DNA of 64,000 nt. It comes from an uncultured Aquabacterium sp. (GTDB lineage Bacteria; Pseudomonadota; Gammaproteobacteria; Burkholderiales; Burkholderiaceae_C). Of this stretch, positions 1 through 11,143 are shown piece by piece (the stretch's first letter is position 1; each line of letters begins with the position of its first letter). The notes beneath the pieces are model-generated. The model was given only the letters and a program-made list of their open reading frames with translations. It did not search any database and was not told the DNA's origin. Location: positions 1 through 64,000 of the forward strand of contig NZ_CANBCC010000011.1 in NCBI RefSeq assembly GCF_947366995.1. Direction: 5' to 3'. A program made the translations under genes and the position numbers.

Positions 1-2
1 GC

Positions 3-80
3 GACATCAAGGATCCGACGCAGAACATCGTGTGGATCACGCCGGAAGGTGGCGGTGGGCCGAACTACGCGGGGATGTGA
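3..80 (+). CDS. C-terminal fragment of an unidentified protein
   Basis: Frame 3 is open from the window edge to a TGA at 78-80 and encodes 25 residues ending in GGGGPNYAGM. The codon use fits a real gene that starts upstream of the window. I do not recognise the family from this tail. It runs in the same direction as the siderophore receptor but is separated from it by a Fur-box-like site, so the two are probably not co-transcribed. Confidence 0.45.
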   Translation, partial: DIKDPTQNIVWITPEGGGGPNYAGM

Positions 81-113
81 CGGGCCGCAGGGATGAAGAT
101 TTCATTGGCCAAT

Positions 114-135
114 GCAAATGAGAATGAGTCGCATT
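114..135 (+). promoter_or_regulatory. Fur-box-like operator upstream of the siderophore receptor
   Basis: An AT-rich stretch in otherwise GC-rich DNA reads GCAAATGAGAATGAGTCGCA and resembles Fur boxes seen upstream of iron-uptake genes in beta-proteobacteria (tandem imperfect GATAAT/AATGAG-type hexamers). It lies about 70 bp before the start of a TonB-dependent siderophore receptor, where iron repression is expected. The assignment rests on motif similarity and context only. Confidence 0.6.
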
Positions 136-206
136 AAATGATAGGATGAACGACTGTAAACGGCACATGTCGTGCCGACGCGTTTGCCTATTGCGGGCCT
201 TTCCCA

Positions 207-2321
207 ATGCGCTTTTCTCCTCACGCTGCGGCGCCCAGCCGCACCCCGCTGGCCGCAGCGGTTCTCCTGGCGTGCGCCCTTGCAGCCCACGCCCAATCGA
301 CCACCGAGGTGCAGGAAGTTTCCGTGCGGGACCGCACCGGGTCTTCCAGCTACCAGGGCACCAGGCGCAACACCGCGGCCACCCGAACCGACACGCCCCT
401 GATCGAGACACCGCAGGCCGTGCGCGTGGTGCCGCGCCAGTTGCTCAATGACCTGGGTGCCAGCAGGCTGGCGGATGCGGTGGACTTCGTCAGTGGCGTC
501 TCGCGCCTGAACGACTTTGGTGGCAACTGGGACAACTACGCCATACGCGGCTTCAGCAACACCGATGGCGGCTCGCTGCTCAATGGTTTTGCCTCCGGCC
601 GTGGATACGGACCGCAGCGCGATGCGGCCACCATCGAGCGCGTTGAGTTTTTGAAGGGGCCGGCGGCGGCGCTGTATGGCAGCAGCGAGCCCGGTGGCAC
701 GTTGAATGTGGTGACCAAGAAGCCGCAGTTCACGCCGTCGCACACGGTGGGGCTGCAAGCGGGGACACGCGGCTTTCACCGCGCCACGCTCGATTCGACG
801 GGGCCGCTGGCTCAGAACCTGGCCTACCGGCTGAACCTCGTGTCGGAAGACGGCGCGTCGCGCACGTCGGCCGTTGACAACAGCAAGTACGTCATCGCCC
901 CCGCGCTCACCTGGTCCATCGACGCGAACACCGTGCTGCAGTACGAGGCCGAGTTCATTCGCATCCGTGCGCCGCTCGATCGGGGCATCGTGCAGGTCAA
1001 CGGCAACCCGGGCGCTGTGCCGCGCGACACCTTCCTGGGCGACCCGTCTCGCGGCAACATGCACGTCAACGGGGAGACGCATCAGATCACGCTGGATCGC
1101 GACCTGGGCCAGGGCTGGCGTGCACGCCTGGGCGCCTCGTCGCGCGAAACCGAGTTCTACGGCGATGCCATCGACCTGCTGGGTACGCTGCGTTCCGACC
1201 AACGCACCCTGACGCGCCGTGACAGCACGCGCAGCCTGCCGTCTCGTGACCATTCCATGCAGGCCGAGGTGGAAGGCAAGCTGAAGCTGGGTGGCATGCA
1301 GCACACCGTGCTGGCCGGGCTGGAAGCGTGGCGTCTGTTCATGGGACAGGACATCCGCTATTCGAACCTGACCGCCCAGCCGTTTGCCATCGACATCTAC
1401 AACCCGGTCTACAACCAGCCGAGGGGCACGCTGACCCCTGGCTTCGACACCGAAGACCGTCAGCGCGCGACCGGTGTCTTCCTGCAGGACCAGGTGGACC
1501 TCACCGAGAAGTGGAAACTGCTGGCGGGCGTGCGCTTCGACCGGTTCAAGCAGGACTACACCGACAAGCTGGCCAGCCTGCACCGCGAGCAGGCGCACTC
1601 GGTGGCGTCGCCCCGGTTTGGTATCACGTACCTGATCGATGCCAACCGGTCGGTGTACGCATCGGCTGGCCGCTCGTTCCGACCGAACGCGGGTGCAGGC
1701 CAGAACGGGGAAGCGTTCGACCCCACTTCCGGCAAGGCGCTGGAAGCCGGCGCCAAGTGGCAATCCGCCGATCAGCAACTGAGCGCGTCCGTGGCGCTGT
1801 TTCACATCGTCAAGAGCAATGTGCTGACGCGGGATCCGACCAACGCGAGCTACAACGTTGCCGCGGGCGAGGTGCGCAGCCAGGGCCTGGAGGCCGACTT
1901 TGCGGGCAAGCTGGACGCGCACTGGCGCATGACGGCCAACTTCGCCTACACCGATGCCGAAGTCACCAAGGACAACAACCCCGCGCTGGTGGGCAAACGC
2001 CTGCTCAACATCCCGCGTGTCAGTGGCGGGCTGTTCGCGATCCGCGAGGATGCGCTGCCTTCTTCGCTGGGCCGGTACGGCGTGGGCGGTGGCCTGGTGC
2101 ACGTGGGCGAGCGCACGGGAACGGCGCTCGACACCTACCGACTGCCTGCCTACACGACGGTCCGTGTCACCAGCTACTGGCAGATCGATCCGCGCACCCG
2201 ACTGACGCTGGACGTGCACAACCTGTTCGACGAGACCTACTACCGGGCGTCGTGGGGCAACCTGACCGTGCTGCCCGGGCTGGGCCGCCAGATCGTGGCT
2301 GGGCTGCAGACGACGTTCTGA
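207..2321 (+). CDS. TonB-dependent siderophore receptor
   Basis: Outer-membrane receptor that would take up a ferric siderophore using TonB energy. The 704-residue protein has a signal peptide (about residues 1-29, cleavage after AHA). Next comes a plug domain (about 60-165) with family signatures such as IETPQAVRVVP, AIRGF and ERVEFLKGPAAALYG. A long beta-barrel follows, ending in the terminal Phe (LQTTF) typical of outer-membrane barrels. Length and layout match FhuE/FpvA-type receptors, but the ligand cannot be told. The ATG at 207 is the only start that gives a proper signal peptide, although its ribosome binding site is weak. The Fur-box-like site about 70 bp upstream predicts induction under iron limitation. 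No siderophore synthesis genes or FecR/sigma partner lie beside it. Confidence 0.93.
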   Translation: MRFSPHAAAPSRTPLAAAVLLACALAAHAQSTTEVQEVSVRDRTGSSSYQGTRRNTAATRTDTPLIETPQAVRVVPRQLLNDLGASRLADAVDFVSGVSRLNDFGGNWDNYAIRGFSNTDGGSLLNGFASGRGYGPQRDAATIERVEFLKGPAAALYGSSEPGGTLNVVTKKPQFTPSHTVGLQAGTRGFHRATLDSTGPLAQNLAYRLNLVSEDGASRTSAVDNSKYVIAPALTWSIDANTVLQYEAEFIRIRAPLDRGIVQVNGNPGAVPRDTFLGDPSRGNMHVNGETHQITLDRDLGQGWRARLGASSRETEFYGDAIDLLGTLRSDQRTLTRRDSTRSLPSRDHSMQAEVEGKLKLGGMQHTVLAGLEAWRLFMGQDIRYSNLTAQPFAIDIYNPVYNQPRGTLTPGFDTEDRQRATGVFLQDQVDLTEKWKLLAGVRFDRFKQDYTDKLASLHREQAHSVASPRFGITYLIDANRSVYASAGRSFRPNAGAGQNGEAFDPTSGKALEAGAKWQSADQQLSASVALFHIVKSNVLTRDPTNASYNVAAGEVRSQGLEADFAGKLDAHWRMTANFAYTDAEVTKDNNPALVGKRLLNIPRVSGGLFAIREDALPSSLGRYGVGGGLVHVGERTGTALDTYRLPAYTTVRVTSYWQIDPRTRLTLDVHNLFDETYYRASWGNLTVLPGLGRQIVAGLQTTF

Positions 2322-2336
2322 CGCTACAAGCCGTGT

Positions 2337-3236
2337 TCAGGGGGCGCGGCCTTTGCCCGCCCCTGCGCTCACCAGGACGATGCCGGCCAGCACGAAGGCA
2401 GCACCGACGACGAAGGCGGGCTCGAGAGGTTCGTTCAGAAGCCACACACTGAAGCCGACGCCGAACAAGGGCGTCAGGAAAGAGAACACCCCGAGCCGCG
2501 AAGCGCTGTAGTGCCGCAGCAGCCAGAACCAGGCAAGAAAGCTCGCGAACGACACCACCAGGGTTTGGAAGCCCAGGCTGGCCCAGGCAGTGGGCGTCCA
2601 CTGGATGTGGGTCTGCCCCGTGAAGAAGGCCTGTGCGGCGAGCAACACCGTTGCCCCCATCAGTTGATACAGCAGGGTCTCCGTGGCCGGTGCCGCCGTG
2701 AGCGCCGAGCCGCGCACGGAGACCGTGGTCAGGCCCCACGCGGCGCCCGCGAGCAGCCCCAACAGATCCCCGGTGACCGATGTGTGCGCCGTTGTGGGGG
2801 CGGACCGCGCCAGGAAGGCGGCGGCAATGCCCGCAAAGGCCAAGGCGATGCCGAGCCATTGCAGGGCTCGCAGGCGCTCCGCCGGCACGCGGATGTGCAG
2901 GCCGATGGCTGCAAAGATGGGCGAGGTGTAGAGGAACACCGTCACGTGGGCCGCCGTGGTGTGCCGCAGGCCTTCGCTGACCAGCAGGTACTCCATGCCG
3001 AAGAGCAGGCCCACAAGCAGGCCGGGCTTCCAGAGCCCGGGGGTGAGGCGCTCACCGCGCGCCGCCATCAGGGCGGCCACCAGCAGCGCGGCCCCCGCCG
3101 AGCGCAGGGCAATCTGCATCGCCGGGGCGATGTTCGGTGCAGCGCCCTTGAGCGCGATCTGTTGCAGCCCCCAGATCATGCACAGCACCACCATGATGCT
3201 GGCAGCGCGGGTGTCGATGGTTCCTCGTGCGGCCAT
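2337..3236 (-). CDS. EamA-family (DMT superfamily) transporter
   Basis: Inner-membrane drug/metabolite transporter of 299 residues with about ten hydrophobic helices, made of two EamA repeats. Examples of the repeat signatures are VVLCMIWGLQQIALKGAAP at the N terminus, LLVSEGLRHTTAAHVTVFLY in the first half and LLRHYSASRLGVFSFLTPLF in the second. The ATG at 3236 is preceded by AAGGAC at good spacing, so the longer upstream extension of the frame is rejected. Substrate is unknown; relatives export amino acids or other metabolites. It is convergent with the receptor gene (15 bp apart) and divergent from the amino acid permease. Confidence 0.88.
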   Translation of the reverse strand: MAARGTIDTRAASIMVVLCMIWGLQQIALKGAAPNIAPAMQIALRSAGAALLVAALMAARGERLTPGLWKPGLLVGLLFGMEYLLVSEGLRHTTAAHVTVFLYTSPIFAAIGLHIRVPAERLRALQWLGIALAFAGIAAAFLARSAPTTAHTSVTGDLLGLLAGAAWGLTTVSVRGSALTAAPATETLLYQLMGATVLLAAQAFFTGQTHIQWTPTAWASLGFQTLVVSFASFLAWFWLLRHYSASRLGVFSFLTPLFGVGFSVWLLNEPLEPAFVVGAAFVLAGIVLVSAGAGKGRAP

Positions 3237-3351
3237 GTTCTCGTCCTTGGGCCGCCATTCTGACGTGGCCCTGCATGGAAAGCGGGCATGTGCGTCTTCG
3301 TATGGCGCCATGTGGTGAGCCACATGGCGGGCGTTGCGCACAGAGGCGAAA

Positions 3352-4734
3352 ATGGAAGGTTCGGCCGAGCCTTCCAACAACATGTCCAAGCCTTCCAACC
3401 CACCCACGCTGCAGCGCGGTCTCAGCAACCGCCACATTCAGCTCATCGCCCTGGGCGGTGCCATCGGCACCGGCCTCTTCCTCGGTGTCGCGCAGACCAT
3501 CAAGCTGGCCGGCCCGGGCATCCTGCTCGGCTACCTGATCGCGGGCGTCGTGGCCTTCTTCATCATGCGCCAGCTCGGCGAGATGGTGGTGGAAGAGCCG
3601 GTGGCCGGCTCGTTCAGCCACTTTGCCCACCGTTACTGGGGCCGGATGGCGGGCTTCATGTCCGGCTGGAACTACTGGGTGCTGTATGTGCTGGTCAGCA
3701 TGGCCGAGCTGTCGGCCGTGGGCATCTACGTGCAGTACTGGTTTCCCGGCGTGCCGACCTGGGTTTCGGCCCTGGTCTTCTACGTGGTCATCAACGCCAT
3801 CAACCTGCTGCACGTCAAGCTGTTCGGCGAGATGGAGTTCTGGTTCGCCATCATCAAGGTCGTGGCCATCCTGAGCATGATCGGCTTTGGCGTCTACCTG
3901 ATGCTCAGTGGCCAGGCGGGCCCGGAAGCCGGCTTGCATAACCTCTGGTCCCAAGGTGGCTTCCTGCCTCACGGCATCGAGGGCGTGGTCATGGCCATGG
4001 CGGTCATCATGTTCTCGTTCGGCGGGCTCGAGCTGGTCGGCATCACGGCCGCCGAAGCGGAAGAGCCCCGCAAGACCATCCCGAAGGCCACCAATCAGGT
4101 CATCTACCGCATTCTGATCTTCTATGTGGGCGCACTGGCGGTGCTGCTGTCGCTGTTTCCCTGGCACAAGGTGCAGGAAGGTGGCAGCCCCTTCGTCATG
4201 ATCTTCCAGGCGTTGGACAGCCAGGCCGTGGCCACGGTGCTCAACATCGTCGTGCTGACCGCGGCACTGTCGGTCTACAACAGCTGCGTGTACTGCAACA
4301 GCCGCATGCTGCTGGGCTTGGCCGAACAGGGCGATGCCCCGGCCGTGCTGGCGCGCGTCAATGGCCGCGGTATCCCGGTGCCCGCGCTGCTGGTGTCGGC
4401 CACCGCCACCGCGTTGTGCGTGCTCATCAACTACCTGATGCCGGGCAAGGCCTTCGGCCTGCTGATGGCGCTGGTGGTGGCCGCGCTCATCATCAACTGG
4501 GCGATGATCAGCATCACCCACCTGATCTTCCGCAAGGCCATGGTGAGCCAGGGGGTGACCCCGCGCTACCCGAGCTGGGCACACCCCATCAGCAACTACC
4601 TGTGCCTGGCGTTCATGGTCGGCATCCTTGCCGTCATGTGGGCCACGCCCGACATGCGCCTGTCGGTCATGCTGATCCCGGTGTGGTTGGGCTTCCTGGG
4701 CGTTGGCTACTGGCTGCGTCAGCGTAAGGCCTGA
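3352..4734 (+). CDS. APC-superfamily amino acid permease
   Basis: Cytoplasmic-membrane proton-coupled amino acid importer of the AAT family (AroP/PheP/ProY/GabP relatives), 460 residues and about twelve membrane helices. The N-terminal IALGGAIGTGLFLG and the following AGPGILLGY are the substrate-binding helix-1 signatures of the family; the motif GGLELVGITAAEAEEPRKTIPKA is typical as well and is split here only for naming. The start at 3352 is chosen because AGAGG lies 5 bp upstream; an internal ATG at 3382 is possible and a TTG at 3334 is less likely. The specific amino acid cannot be predicted. The next gene starts immediately after the stop codon, so the two form an operon. Confidence 0.9.
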   Translation: MEGSAEPSNNMSKPSNPPTLQRGLSNRHIQLIALGGAIGTGLFLGVAQTIKLAGPGILLGYLIAGVVAFFIMRQLGEMVVEEPVAGSFSHFAHRYWGRMAGFMSGWNYWVLYVLVSMAELSAVGIYVQYWFPGVPTWVSALVFYVVINAINLLHVKLFGEMEFWFAIIKVVAILSMIGFGVYLMLSGQAGPEAGLHNLWSQGGFLPHGIEGVVMAMAVIMFSFGGLELVGITAAEAEEPRKTIPKATNQVIYRILIFYVGALAVLLSLFPWHKVQEGGSPFVMIFQALDSQAVATVLNIVVLTAALSVYNSCVYCNSRMLLGLAEQGDAPAVLARVNGRGIPVPALLVSATATALCVLINYLMPGKAFGLLMALVVAALIINWAMISITHLIFRKAMVSQGVTPRYPSWAHPISNYLCLAFMVGILAVMWATPDMRLSVMLIPVWLGFLGVGYWLRQRKA

Positions 4735-4735
4735 C

Positions 4736-5362
4736 GTGGCGCGCCCTACCGCCAGCCCGGCAGACGGGCCTCGCGCACCGCACGCCTGGTACGAGGACGT
4801 GCTGGCCCTGCTGATCGGCACGCTGGTCGTCTCGTTCGGCGTGAACCTGTTGCGGCAGGGCGGGGCCCTTACCGGCGGCACCGCAGGCCTGGCCTTTCTG
4901 GCGCACTACGCCACCGGCGTGCGTTTTGGTGTGGCGTTCTTCCTCATCAACGTGCCTTTCTACTGGCTGGCGTATCGGCACCTCGGCAAGGCCATGGTGC
5001 TGAAGACCTTCTGTGCGGTCGGGCTGCTGTCCTTCTTCGCGGAGATGCACACCGTCTTCATCCATGTGGAGCGGATCGATCCGTTCTATGCGGCGCTGTT
5101 CGGCAATGCGGTGCTGGGGCTGGGCTTCATCGTGCTGTTCCGCCACCGGGCCAGCCTGGGCGGCACCAGCATCCTGGCGCTGTACCTGCAGGAGCACCAT
5201 GGGATCCGCGCCGGCAAGGTGCAGTTGGTGATCGACCTGTTGATCCTCGCGGCGTCGTCGGCGCTGGTCAGCATGCCGCTGCTTGTCGCGTCGGTGGCCG
5301 GGGCGGTGGTGCTGAACACGATCGTGGCGATGAACCACCGACCCGACCGGTATCTGGCCTGA
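4736..5362 (+). CDS. YitT-family membrane protein
   Basis: Predicted inner-membrane protein of 208 residues from the YitT (DUF161/DUF2179-lacking) family, with about five or six hydrophobic helices. The segments VLALLIGTLVVSFGVNLLRQ, GGTAGLAFLAHY and FGNAVLGLGFIVLFRHRAS-LGGTSI are typical. The C-terminal cytoplasmic DUF2179 domain found in longer YitT proteins is missing. The GTG at 4736 begins one base after the permease stop and has AAGG upstream, so translation is likely coupled; an in-frame upstream start at 4703 would overlap the permease. Function is not established for the family. Confidence 0.82.
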   Translation: MARPTASPADGPRAPHAWYEDVLALLIGTLVVSFGVNLLRQGGALTGGTAGLAFLAHYATGVRFGVAFFLINVPFYWLAYRHLGKAMVLKTFCAVGLLSFFAEMHTVFIHVERIDPFYAALFGNAVLGLGFIVLFRHRASLGGTSILALYLQEHHGIRAGKVQLVIDLLILAASSALVSMPLLVASVAGAVVLNTIVAMNHRPDRYLA

Positions 5363-5397
5363 GCGCGATTGATCACGCGCCGCAGCGGTTTCCGGGC

Positions 5398-5424
5398 TCA
5401 GGTCTGGCGGTGATCGTCCGATAG
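5398..5424 (+). promoter_or_regulatory. Possible sigma-28 (FliA) promoter for the chemoreceptor
   Basis: TCAGGTCT, an 11-bp spacer and TCCGATAG resemble the FliA consensus TAAAGTTT-N11-GCCGATAA (five of eight and six of eight matches). The element ends 59 bp before the chemoreceptor start. Chemoreceptor genes are commonly FliA-dependent. The match is only moderate, so this is a suggestion. Confidence 0.35.
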
Positions 5425-5483
5425 CCCCGTAGAGGGAAGCCCGTGTTGGGGCGTCCCATCCCATCTGTTCGAGGAATGCGCTC

Positions 5484-7274
5484 ATGTTCAAGACACTCCG
5501 TGGCCGGCTCATCGCGGTGTGCGTCACCATCACCGCGGTCTCGCTTTCTGCGGTCTGTGTGGGGATGTTCGCGGTGCAACGTGCGAACACCCTGGCGGAA
5601 CTGGACGATCGGGTCGGCCAGCTGACCGGGCTGTACGCGGCCGACCTCACCAGCTGGGTGAACGAGAAGCACCGGATCACCGGAGCGCTGGCGTTGGCCG
5701 TGAACGAGCCGGATCCCCTGCCGGCCATCCGCGCGGCCAAGCAGGCTGGTGGCTTCGACGATGCCTACATCGTGTATGCGACCAAACGGGTGGTGTTCGA
5801 TCACCCCATGCCCGACACCTACGATGGCACCGCTCGACCCTGGTACAAGCAAGGCATCGAGACGGGCGGCGCCGCGCTCACGCCCGCCTATGTCGACGCG
5901 AGCACCGGCAAGCTGACGATCAGCTTCGTGCTGCCGTTCGGGCCCAAGGGGGCTTACGAGGGCGTGCTGGGCACCGATATGCACCTGGACACCGTGACCA
6001 GGACGGTCGACGCGATCCGCCCGATGGAGAAGAGCTACGCCTTCCTCGTCGACGGGGCCGGCAAGCTGCTGGCTCACCCCGATAACGCGTTCACACTCAA
6101 GCCGGTGTCCGATCTGACCGCCGAGTTGACGCCGGAACGCGTGAGGCAGATGGCATCGGAAGGGCGCCGTCTCGACACGTCGCTGGGTGGGGCCGACATG
6201 ATGCTGTACGGCGCCGAGGTGAAGGGCACGCCCTGGACGCTGGTGGTGGCCGTGGACCGGGCGCAGGCGATGCAGCCCGTGCATGACCTGCTGAAGACCG
6301 CCGTGACCATCACCGTGCTGTGCGTGGTGATCGCGGTGGCGCTGGTGGCCGTGGTCATCCGGCGGCAGCTGGCCCGGCTGGGCACGGTGCGGGATGCGCT
6401 CGAAGAGATCGCCTCCGGTCATGGTGACCTGACCCGCCGGCTGGCCGCGGAAGGGCATGACGAGCTGGCTCAGATCGCCATGTCGTTCAACCACTTCACC
6501 GACAAGATCGCTCAGATGATCCTGCGCGTGCGCGAGTCGGCCGAGTCGGTGCGTCTGGCTTCCGGAGAGATTGCCAGCGGCAACCTGGATCTGTCCAACC
6601 GCACCGAGGAGCAGGCCAGTGCCCTGACCGAGACCGCGTCCGCCATGGACGAACTGACCTCGACGGTGCGCCAGAACGCCGACAACGCGCAGCTGGCCAA
6701 CGAGCTGACCAATCAGGCTTCCGCGGTGGCGACCCGTGGCGGTGAGGTGGTGGGCCAGGTGGTGCAGACCATGGGCGGCATCGAGACGTCGGCGCGCAAG
6801 ATCGTGGACATCATCGGTGTGATCGATGGCATCGCCTTTCAGACCAACATCCTGGCGTTGAACGCTGCGGTGGAGGCGGCACGGGCCGGCGAGCAGGGCC
6901 GCGGCTTTGCGGTGGTGGCCAGTGAAGTGCGTTCGCTGGCACAGCGCAGTGCCACAGCCGCGCGCGAGATCAAGGCCCTGATCGACAACTCCGTGTCGCA
7001 TGTGGAGGCCGGCAGTCGCCAGGTGGTGACGGCGGGCGAAACCATGCAGCAGGTGGTGGACAGCGTGCACCGCGTGACGCAGATCGTTGCCGAGATCAGC
7101 CACGCCAGCGGCGAACAGAGCCGGGGCATTGCCGCCATTGGCAGCAAGGTGGGCCACATGGAGCAGAGCACGCAGCAGAACGCGGCCCTGGTGGAGCAGG
7201 CGGCCGCTGCCACCCGCGCGCTACAGGACCAGTCGGCGCAACTGGCCGACATCGTGGGCGGCTTCCGGCTCTGA
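5484..7274 (+). CDS. Methyl-accepting chemotaxis protein with Cache sensor
   Basis: Transmembrane chemoreceptor of 596 residues that signals to CheA/CheW. Order: membrane helix at about 10-32; periplasmic double-Cache-type ligand domain at about 40-270 (contains [16 protein letters not shown] and RPWYKQ, usual in dCache_1 domains); second helix at about 272-295; HAMP to about 350; then the cytoplasmic signalling hairpin, with [17 protein letters not shown] and the tip [19 protein letters not shown]. Strong GAGGAA ribosome binding site before the ATG. Ligand unknown; dCache_1 receptors often bind amino acids or organic acids, and an amino acid permease lies just upstream, which is only suggestive. 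No pentapeptide (CheR/CheB tether) is seen at the C terminus. Confidence 0.93.
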   Translation: MFKTLRGRLIAVCVTITAVSLSAVCVGMFAVQRANTLAELDDRVGQLTGLYAADLTSWVNEKHRITGALALAVNEPDPLPAIRAAKQAGGFDDAYIVYATKRVVFDHPMPDTYDGTARPWYKQGIETGGAALTPAYVDASTGKLTISFVLPFGPKGAYEGVLGTDMHLDTVTRTVDAIRPMEKSYAFLVDGAGKLLAHPDNAFTLKPVSDLTAELTPERVRQMASEGRRLDTSLGGADMMLYGAEVKGTPWTLVVAVDRAQAMQPVHDLLKTAVTITVLCVVIAVALVAVVIRRQLARLGTVRDALEEIASGHGDLTRRLAAEGHDELAQIAMSFNHFTDKIAQMILRVRESAESVRLASGEIASGNLDLSNRTEEQASALTETASAMDELTSTVRQNADNAQLANELTNQASAVATRGGEVVGQVVQTMGGIETSARKIVDIIGVIDGIAFQTNILALNAAVEAARAGEQGRGFAVVASEVRSLAQRSATAAREIKALIDNSVSHVEAGSRQVVTAGETMQQVVDSVHRVTQIVAEISHASGEQSRGIAAIGSKVGHMEQSTQQNAALVEQAAAATRALQDQSAQLADIVGGFRL

Positions 7275-7288
7275 TCTGAAGCAGGGGC

Positions 7289-7319
7289 TTGACCTTGCCG
7301 TGAAGGCAAGGTTTAAGGT
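7289..7319 (+). promoter_or_regulatory. CueR-type promoter/operator of copA
   Basis: A -35 box TTGACC (7289-7294) and a -10 box TAAGGT (7314-7319) are separated by 19 bp, the overlong spacing that MerR-family activators correct. A near-perfect palindrome with half sites ACCTTGCC and GGCAAGGT lies across the spacer (7292-7312). This matches the architecture of CueR operators upstream of copper ATPase genes. The ATPase start codon follows at 7326, so the leader is extremely short. Confidence 0.8.
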
Positions 7320-7325
7320 GTCGAC

Positions 7326-9809
<2,484 letters not shown>

Positions 9810-9813
9810 ACAG

Positions 9814-10272
9814 TCAGGCCTTGGGGTAGGCAGCGAACACGGTCGACTGCCCGGAGCGGTCGACCAGCAGGACCTTGAACGGGTCAAGCCGGGGGCCCAT
9901 CTCCATACCGGGTGAGCCGGCGGGCATGCCGGGCACAGCCAGGCCCACGGCCTGTGGACGGGTCTTCAGCAGGCGCTTGACCTCCTCGGCAGGCACGTGG
10001 CCCTCCAGCGCATAGCCGGCCACCTTGGCGGTGTGGCAGCTGCCGAAGCGATCGGGCATCCCCACCTGGCGGCGCACCGTGCCGGTGTCTTCCACTTCCA
10101 CGACCTTGACCGGGAAACCAGCGGCCTTCATGTGGTCGACCCAGGCGCCGCAGCAGCCGCAGTTGGGGTTCTTGAACACTTCGACCTCGGGCAGCCCGGG
10201 GGCAGCGCTCACGGGCAGGGCGGACAGCGCCACGGCACCCAGGGCGTATTGGAGAACGGCACGTCGCTTCAT
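9814..10272 (-). CDS. DUF411 periplasmic metal-binding protein
   Basis: Secreted protein of 152 residues with a signal peptide (MKRR, hydrophobic stretch, AAP at about 23-25). The DUF411 fold follows, with a conserved cysteine cluster CGCCG at 38-42 and a second Cys-His pair at 79-80 (SCHTA). DUF411 proteins are widely found in copper and silver resistance loci and are thought to bind Cu(I) in the periplasm. The gene starts inside the end of cueR (ATGA overlap), so it is translated from the cueR transcript and should be copper-induced. The downstream copA converges on it. Confidence 0.88.
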   Translation of the reverse strand: MKRRAVLQYALGAVALSALPVSAAPGLPEVEVFKNPNCGCCGAWVDHMKAAGFPVKVVEVEDTGTVRRQVGMPDRFGSCHTAKVAGYALEGHVPAEEVKRLLKTRPQAVGLAVPGMPAGSPGMEMGPRLDPFKVLLVDRSGQSTVFAAYPKA

Positions 10273-10718
10273 GAGGCTTCCTTGGTGAGAACGGGGTGAT
10301 GGTGACCACAGCCACCCGAAGAGGGTGCGTGGGAGGCCAGCGATTCGATGATGGGGCACTCGGGGCGGTCGTCGCCCCGGCAGCCGCGCACGAGGTGCTC
10401 AAGCGTGGCCTTCATCGCCAGCAGCTCGCGCGCCTTGGCGTCCAGTTCACGGATGTGGGCTTCGGCCAGCGCCTTGACGTCCCGGCTCGGGCGCCGTCGA
10501 TCCTGCCAGAGCCCGACGAGCTGCCCCACCGCCTGCAGCGAGAAGCCGAGGTCGCGCGCATGGCGGATGAACCGCAGCGTCTGCACATCGGCCTCGCCGT
10601 ACTGCCGGTAGCCGGCGTCGGTGCGCGGTGCGGCAGGCAGCAGGCCCATCGCTTCGTAGTTGCGGATCATCTTGGCCGACACGCCCGAGGCGGCGGCGGC
10701 CTGACCTATGTTGAGCAC
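10269..10718 (-). CDS. cueR: CueR-like copper-responsive MerR-family regulator
   Basis: Cytoplasmic MerR-family activator of 149 residues. The winged helix is at about 2-70 (NIGQAAAASGVSAKMIRNYE), then a dimerisation helix and a metal loop. The loop has Cys113 and Cys121 separated by seven residues, and Ser78 precedes the dimer helix; this is the CueR arrangement for monovalent Cu, Ag or Au. The C terminus is extended and His/Cys-rich (GGCGHHH). The GTG at 10718 is chosen because AGAGGAG lies upstream and it gives the canonical N terminus; the open frame extends further upstream across its own operator. It is divergent from copZ and controls three nearby promoters of the same architecture. 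Confidence 0.92.
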   Translation of the reverse strand: MLNIGQAAAASGVSAKMIRNYEAMGLLPAAPRTDAGYRQYGEADVQTLRFIRHARDLGFSLQAVGQLVGLWQDRRRPSRDVKALAEAHIRELDAKARELLAMKATLEHLVRGCRGDDRPECPIIESLASHAPSSGGCGHHHPVLTKEAS

Positions 10719-10750
10719 CGGAACTCCTCTTTCGACCAGATGTGCGGACC

Positions 10751-10781
10751 AGTCTAAACCTTCCTGCCGGGGGAAGGTCAA
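10751..10781 (-). promoter_or_regulatory. CueR-type promoter/operator of cueR-DUF411
   Basis: On the minus strand TTGACC (10781-10776) and TAGACT (10756-10751) are 19 bp apart. The palindrome with half sites ACCTTCC and GGAAGGT covers 10758-10778. It is back to back with a second site for the divergent copZ gene about 30 bp away. The geometry predicts copper-induced autoregulation. Confidence 0.75.
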
Positions 10782-10806
10782 TGCTTGGGGCAAGGGCGGC
10801 ATGGAC

Positions 10807-10837
10807 TTGACCTTGCCCTCATGGAAAGGTTCAGAGT
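10807..10837 (+). promoter_or_regulatory. CueR-type promoter/operator of the copZ-like gene
   Basis: TTGACC (10807-10812), 19-bp spacer, CAGAGT (10832-10837), with the palindromic halves ACCTTGCC and GGAAAGGT at 10810-10830. This is the third copy of the same promoter design in the locus. The -10 box is the poorest of the three. Confidence 0.7.
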
Positions 10838-10867
10838 GCGGCTTGTCAACCCAGAAGGAGCTTTGCG

Positions 10868-11143
10868 ATGCTTGCTTACCAAGTCCCCGACATGACCTGT
10901 TCCCACTGTGTCAACGCCATCACCCGTGCCGTCCATGCAGTGCAGCCCGACGCCGTCGTTGAGGTCGACCTGGCTCGGCACGTTGTTCAGGTCGACCTGC
11001 CTGAGGCGCAGGCCGACGCGGTGCGTCAGGCGATCGTGGCGGCCGGCTATGAGGCCGAGCCCGCTGTGGCGGCAGCCGCGGCCCCCGGCGCCCCGGCTTG
11101 CGGCGGATGTGGATGCGGCGGCGCTAGCCGGCATCCGGCGTGA
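10868..11143 (+). CDS. copZ: CopZ-like copper chaperone with Cys-rich tail
   Basis: Small cytoplasmic heavy-metal-associated (HMA) protein of 91 residues. The Cu(I)-binding loop is MTCSHC (9-14), in the canonical beta-alpha-beta-beta-alpha-beta domain ending near residue 64. Unlike typical 65-70 residue CopZ proteins it has an Ala/Pro linker and a Cys/Gly-rich tail, with Cys78, Cys81 and Cys83, that could hold an additional metal. AGAAGGAG precedes the ATG. Expression is from a CueR-type promoter, and the likely partner is the two-HMA-domain copper ATPase nearby. Its 3' end overlaps the convergent methyltransferase gene by about 20 bp. Confidence 0.88.
   Translation: MLAYQVPDMTCSHCVNAITRAVHAVQPDAVVEVDLARHVVQVDLPEAQADAVRQAIVAAGYEAEPAVAAAAAPGAPACGGCGCGGASRHPA

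Noticed and set aside
102-2219. 705-residue minus-strand frame opposite the siderophore receptor
   Set aside because: Shadow of the receptor gene; composition is typical of reversed GC-rich codons.
3052-4881. 609-residue minus-strand frame across the amino acid permease
   Set aside because: Antisense shadow with His/Gln/Asp-rich low-complexity translation.
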